From positions 821,013-831,102 of the forward strand of contig JAHNZQ020003146.1 of the NCBI GenBank assembly GCA_019155205.2: a DNA stretch of 10,090 nt, read 5' to 3'. The position numbers were made by a program, and so were the translations under genes. The DNA is from Gracilaria vermiculophylla (taxonomy: Eukaryota; Rhodophyta; Florideophyceae; Gracilariales; Gracilariaceae). Positions 7,359 through 10,090 of the stretch are shown in pieces. The stretch's first letter is position 1; each line of letters starts with the position of its first letter. The notes below the pieces were generated by a model, which ran no database searches, had not been told where the DNA came from, and saw nothing but the letters and a program-made list of their open reading frames with translations.

Positions 7359-8381
7359 TTAATAACAAATCTTTACTGCGTGACGAACCATAGTTTTTTT
7401 GTATCGTTTTTGCTGTATATCGCTAATGCAGCGTTTCGGCATCGAATTGATGTACTTTTCCACACTTGAAACTGTTATAGATTTCCAGCAATTTTTAATA
7501 CAGTTTTTGAGTTCAGAAACTGTCTGAAATTGCCTTCCATGCGCATAAACCATCCTCGCCAGCATTCCCCAAACGTTTTCAATTTGGTTCAAATCTGGTG
7601 AGCGCGCCGGCCACTCTAAAACAGATACTTCAGACTCCTGTAGCCAATTTATGATTAAGGATGAAGTGTGTACAGGCGCACTTTCCTGTTGAAAAATGAA
7701 AATTTATTCATGAAAACATAAACCAGTCGGTAACAAATAATTGTATGGAACTTCTTGATAGTTTTCCCAATTCATGTTTGTTACAATGAAGGCCATTTCC
7801 GTTAGACCTTCTTTAGAAATGCCTGCCCAAACCATTACAGAACCTCCACCTGAATGCCTGGTATAAAACTAATGATGTTCCTTACGAAGATTGTGCCAAT
7901 AAAATTTATAGCAATCTGGTCCGTCCAAATTGAACTTCTTTTCATGGGTAAAAATAACATTTTCCCATTCTTTTTTCCAGTAGGCTTTCCCAACACACCA
8001 TTAAACCCATTTCTGCTTGTGATGGTCTTGGAGAAAGAAAGTGTTTTTCATTGTTTTATATTTAAATAAATTTGAGCTGTTTATCTGTCTCTATATCGTA
8101 GATTTAGAAACGTTGAGATTGAGATTAACTCCAATTTTTTTACACGATACTTTTTCTTTGCACAACTTTCTGTTAGATCCTTTCTTATCGGCTGGGCTGA
8201 GCTTCTTTGGGCGCCCAGGAGATCGTTTTAAGCCATATAGAGTCCGGGTTTTTAGAAAAGTAGCATTTGTGACCCCAGAACGCTTTACGTTTTTAGCGAT
8301 AGCACTCTTAGAATGTTTTTCGGCTTTTAACTAAACGATTTAAAGCTGTTCTTGCTTGAAAAGTGGCGGGCCTCGAGCCAT
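7359..8381 (-). pseudogene. Tc1 transposase (DD34E), copy 1, six stops and altered active site
   Basis: From ATG 8381-8379 to TAA 7361-7359 the frame is kept for exactly 341 codons, the usual Tc1 size. In-frame stops fall at codons 14, 17, 97, 127, 171 and 226. The start reads MARGPPL, followed by the first helix-turn-helix (SAIAKNVKRSG), the AT-hook-like linker GRPKKLSPADK (GRPKK at 8202-8216), a second helix-turn-helix (VNLNLNVSKSTI), and the catalytic core with GGGSVMVWAGIS and EWPARSPDLN. The enzyme would bind the terminal repeats and cut and paste the element. Catalytic position 1 is His146 (FTHEKKF), position 2 is Glu233 (QQESAPVH), and Glu268 is kept (QIENVWG). The usual Pro before it is Gln. 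The lack of net frameshift with so many stops points to ageing by substitution. Confidence 0.93.
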
Positions 8382-8408
8382 TTCTACTATAAAGAAGACG
8401 GTGTACGT

Positions 8409-8422
8409 ATCTTTTTGAAACG
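8409..8422 (-). repeat. Inner right repeat, Tc1 copy 1
   Basis: The minus strand reads CGTTTCAAAAAGAT, matching the core CGTTTCAAAAACAT except for one base, about 85 bp inside the right end and just upstream of the transposase start. Confidence 0.75.
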
Positions 8423-8487
8423 ATTCTACATAGACTATGTGCAAAATCAAGTCTACAGTACAGTTTTGGCGCACTTTTGAGGGGTAA

Positions 8488-8507
8488 TGTGTTTTTGAAA
8501 CGCACCG
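8488..8507 (-). repeat. Right terminal inverted repeat, Tc1 copy 1
   Basis: The minus strand reads CGGTGCGTTTCAAAAACACA, next to TA 8508-8509. It differs from the copy 2 right end at two positions. Confidence 0.9.
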
Positions 8508-8509
8508 TA

Positions 8510-8584
8510 CATGACCGGTCTTATACTTTTGACACGCACTGAGTCTGCCAGACAATTCCTTTGATTGGCACTGTACAATGATTA
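8510..8584. repeat. Spacer between the Tc1 copies with two right-end-like motifs
   Basis: CTTTTGACACGCACTG (8526-8541) matches the right terminal repeat TTTTTGAAACGCACTG at 14 of 16 positions. TTTGATTGGCACTGTA (8560-8575) matches TTTGAAACGCACTGTA at 13 of 16 and is followed by the same TA. Both point the same way as the right end of copy 1, at roughly 33-bp steps from it. No gene is present. Confidence 0.55.
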
Positions 8585-8586
8585 TA

Positions 8587-8606
8587 CAGACTGTTTCAAA
8601 AACATA
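8587..8606 (+). repeat. Left terminal inverted repeat, Tc1 copy 2
   Basis: CAGACTGTTTCAAAAACATA next to TA 8585-8586, the same as the left end of copy 1. Confidence 0.92.
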
Positions 8607-8693
8607 CGACGCTGTGAAATCTCAAAAAAACGAACAAATGTAAACTGTACGCCTACAAAAATAGGTTTCAGAAAAAAGTAAAGTCAAAAAAAC

Positions 8694-8707
8694 GTTTCAA
8701 AAACATA
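8694..8707 (+). repeat. Inner left repeat, Tc1 copy 2
   Basis: GTTTCAAAAACATA again, at the same distance inside the end as in copy 1. Confidence 0.8.
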
Positions 8708-8713
8708 TGATCA

Positions 8714-9737
8714 TTAATAACAAATCTTTACTGCGTGACGAACCATAGTTTTTTTTGCATCGTTTTTGCTGTATATCGCTAATGCAGCGTTTCGGCATCG
8801 AATTGATGTACTTTTCCACACTTGAAACTGTTATAGATTTCCAGCAATTTTAAATACAGTTTTTGAGTTCAGAAACTGTCTGAAATTGCCTTCCATGCGC
8901 CTAAACCATCCTTGCCAGCAGTCCCCAAACGTTTTCGATTGGGTTCAAATCTGGTGAGCGCGCTGGCCATTCTAAAACAGATACGTCAGACTCCTGTAGC
9001 CAATTTTTGATTGAAAATGAAGAGTGTACGGACGCATTATCTTGTTGAAAAATGAAATTTTCTTCATGGAAACATAAACCAAAAGGTAGCAAATAGCTGT
9101 ACAGAACTTCTTGATATTTTTCTGCATTCATGTTCGTTTCAATAAATGCAACTTCCGTTAGACCTTTTTCAGAAATGCCTGCCCAAACCATTACAGAGCC
9201 TCCACCAAAGTGCCTGGTATAAAAATAATGATTTTCCTTACGAAGATTGTGCCAATAAAATTTATAGCAATCTGGTCCGTCCAAATAGAACTTTTTTTAT
9301 CAGTAAAAATAACATTTTCCCATTCGTTTTTCCAGTAGGCTTTTCCATCACACCAGTCAACCTTCTTCTACTTGTGATGGTCTTGGAGAAAGAAAGTTTT
9401 CTTCATGTTTTTATATTTAAATAAATTTGTGCTGTTTATCTGCGTCCATATAATTGATTTAAAAACGTTGAGATTGAGATTAACTCCAATTTGTTTGCAC
9501 AATATTTTTCCTTTACACAACTCCCTTTAAATTCCTCTTTTGTCTGCTGGGCTGAGCTTCTTCGGGCGTCCCGGAGATCGTTTTAAGCCATATAGAGTCG
9601 GGTTTTTTGAGAAAAGAAGCAATTGTGATCCTAGAACGCTTTAATGTTTTAGCGATAGCACTGTTAGAATATTTCTTGGCGTTCAACTTAACGATTTGAA
9701 GCTGTTCATGCTTGGAAAGTGGCGGGCCTCGAGCCAT
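8714..9737 (-). pseudogene. Tc1 transposase (DD34E), copy 2, triad kept, frameshifts and stops
   Basis: The start is ATG 9737-9735 and the end position matches copy 1 (TAA 8716-8714), with one base more in total. The N terminus is open: MARGPPLSKHEQLQIVKLN, then SAIAKTLKRSRITIASFL (first helix-turn-helix). GRPKK (9557-9571) lies in another frame. A 127-codon open stretch (9284-8901) holds DGPDCYKFYWHNLRKE, GGGSVMVWAGISEKGL, QQDNASVHSS and PDLNPIENVWG. The three catalytic residues are all encoded: Asp at 9299-9301, Asp at 9039-9041 and Glu at 8934-8936, with 34 residues between the last two. Stops lie at 9527-9529, 9368-9370, 8901-8903 and 8850-8852. Compared with copy 1, frame changes sit at three A/T runs (near 9607, 9292-9298 and 8752-8759). 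Confidence 0.93.
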
Positions 9738-9763
9738 TTTTACTAGAAAGAAGACGGTGTACA

Positions 9764-9778
9764 TATCTTTTTGAAACG
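9764..9778 (-). repeat. Inner right repeat, Tc1 copy 2
   Basis: The minus strand reads CGTTTCAAAAAGATA, one base from the core, about 85 bp inside the right end. Confidence 0.75.
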
Positions 9779-9843
9779 ATTCTACATAGACTATGTGCAA
9801 AATCTAGCCTACAGTACAGTTTTGGCGCACTTTTGAGGGGTAA

Positions 9844-9863
9844 TATGTTTTTGAAACGCACTG
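9844..9863 (-). repeat. Right terminal inverted repeat, Tc1 copy 2
   Basis: The minus strand reads CAGTGCGTTTCAAAAACATA, next to TA 9864-9865. Confidence 0.92.
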
Positions 9864-9908
9864 TAGAGTGAGAAATAATACGAACACACTTTTACGGTGT
9901 GTGTGTCT

Positions 9909-10071
9909 GTAGTACAGTGGCTCCTATGGAAATGCGGTGGTGTGGCTTAATGGCATCATATTCCTAAGGAGGGCTCGTATTTTGTTAGCTGAGCCACATG
10001 GTGCACAATTCCGCCCGCGTGCGCTACAGTATCTTTAAAAAACGGTTGAATTTATATTTATTTTAGTTAAT
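9909..10071 (+). repeat. Right arm of the 163-bp inverted repeat (arm B)
   Basis: This is the partner of 5904-6066 in inverted orientation, with equal length and no gaps. It lies 44 bp beyond the TA of Tc1 copy 2. Similarity appears to run on at a lower level to the window edge (10090). TGGCTTAATGG at 9942-9952 resembles a tRNA A box, but arm A does not keep it. Confidence 0.8.
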
Positions 10072-10090
10072 CTATGCAGGTAATTACTAC

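Larger units (their letters stand above)
7230..8507 (-). mobile_element. Tc1-like transposon, copy 1 (1278 bp)
   Basis: The element is bounded by TA at 7228-7229 and 8508-8509, the target duplication of the Tc1/mariner superfamily. Its ends are 20-bp terminal inverted repeats, CAGACTGTTTCAAAAACATA on the left and CGGTGCGTTTCAAAAACACA as the complement on the right (15 of 20 equal). Inner repeats of the same core lie at 7339-7352 and 8409-8422. One transposase frame fills the inside on the minus strand. Length and layout are standard for Tc1. It is non-autonomous now because the transposase is dead and the right end has drifted. Confidence 0.93.
8587..9863 (-). mobile_element. Tc1-like transposon, copy 2 (1277 bp)
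   Basis: It is bounded by TA at 8585-8586 and 9864-9865, with terminal repeats CAGACTGTTTCAAAAACATA and, as complement on the right, CAGTGCGTTTCAAAAACATA (17 of 20 equal). It lies in the same orientation as copy 1, 79 bp after it, and is close in sequence along the whole length, roughly 85-90% by eye. Inner repeats lie at 8694-8707 and 9764-9778. The terminal repeats are better kept than in copy 1. The separate TA on each side argues for two insertions rather than a simple duplication of one copy. Confidence 0.93.

Noticed and set aside
7854..8334. Plus-strand open frames across Tc1 copy 1
   Set aside because: Antisense shadows of the transposase, which is identified by motifs and end repeats. 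The same applies to 9146-9424 in copy 2.
9942..9990. tRNA-derived SINE in arm B (A-box-like TGGCTTAATGG)
   Set aside because: No B box follows at the right distance, and arm A does not preserve the motif.
1..10090. CRISPR array, prokaryotic operon, integron or phage features
   Set aside because: No regularly spaced direct repeats, no ribosome binding sites ahead of real frames, and all recognisable proteins are eukaryotic transposon proteins.

Overview
This is repeat-rich eukaryotic DNA. Nearly everything recognisable in it is the wreckage of transposable elements. There are no bacterial operons, ribosome binding sites, RNA genes or intact host genes. Two families fix the kingdom: a Ty3/gypsy retrotransposon of the chromovirus type (its pol ends in a chromodomain) and Tc1-type DNA transposons with a DD34E transposase. 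An invertebrate, fungus or oomycete would all fit, and the sequence does not decide between them. CpG is common throughout, so there is no sign of strong CpG decay.

Positions 1-3227 (+ strand) are the 3' part of the chromovirus pol, entered after the reverse transcriptase catalytic site. In order they hold the RT tail, RNase H, a connector, an integrase (zinc-finger relic, DD35E core, GPY/F module), a long degenerate linker with a 21-bp repeat, and a chromodomain. It is dead: many stops and frameshifts, integrase catalytic Glu changed to Lys, and the last RNase H Asp changed to Asn. No LTR, polypurine tract or primer-binding site could be placed with confidence.

Positions 3228-5900 hold no gene I recognise. 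There are low-stop stretches on the minus strand (3249-4025 and about 4795-5262), one on the plus strand (5576-5908), and a GC-rich block of small repeats (5323-5394).

Positions 5904-6066 and 9909-10071 are the two arms of an old inverted repeat. They are exactly 163 bp each and align without gaps at about 69% identity by hand count. Between them lie about 1.2 kb of unassigned AT-richer DNA and then two Tc1-like transposons in the same orientation (7230-8507 and 8587-9863). Each Tc1 copy has a TA on both sides, 20-bp terminal repeats and inner repeats in an IR/DR-like layout. The two copies died differently: copy 1 keeps its reading frame end to end but has six stops and two altered catalytic residues; copy 2 keeps the catalytic triad but has four stops and shifts at A/T runs. 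The 77 bp between them hold two more sequences resembling the right transposon end.

The simplest history is layered insertion: an old chromovirus and an old inverted-repeat element, then Tc1 elements landing inside the latter. No working system is evident. The points most worth checking are the 163-bp inverted repeat, the repeated right-end motifs between the Tc1 copies, and the long antisense open frame at 3249-4025.
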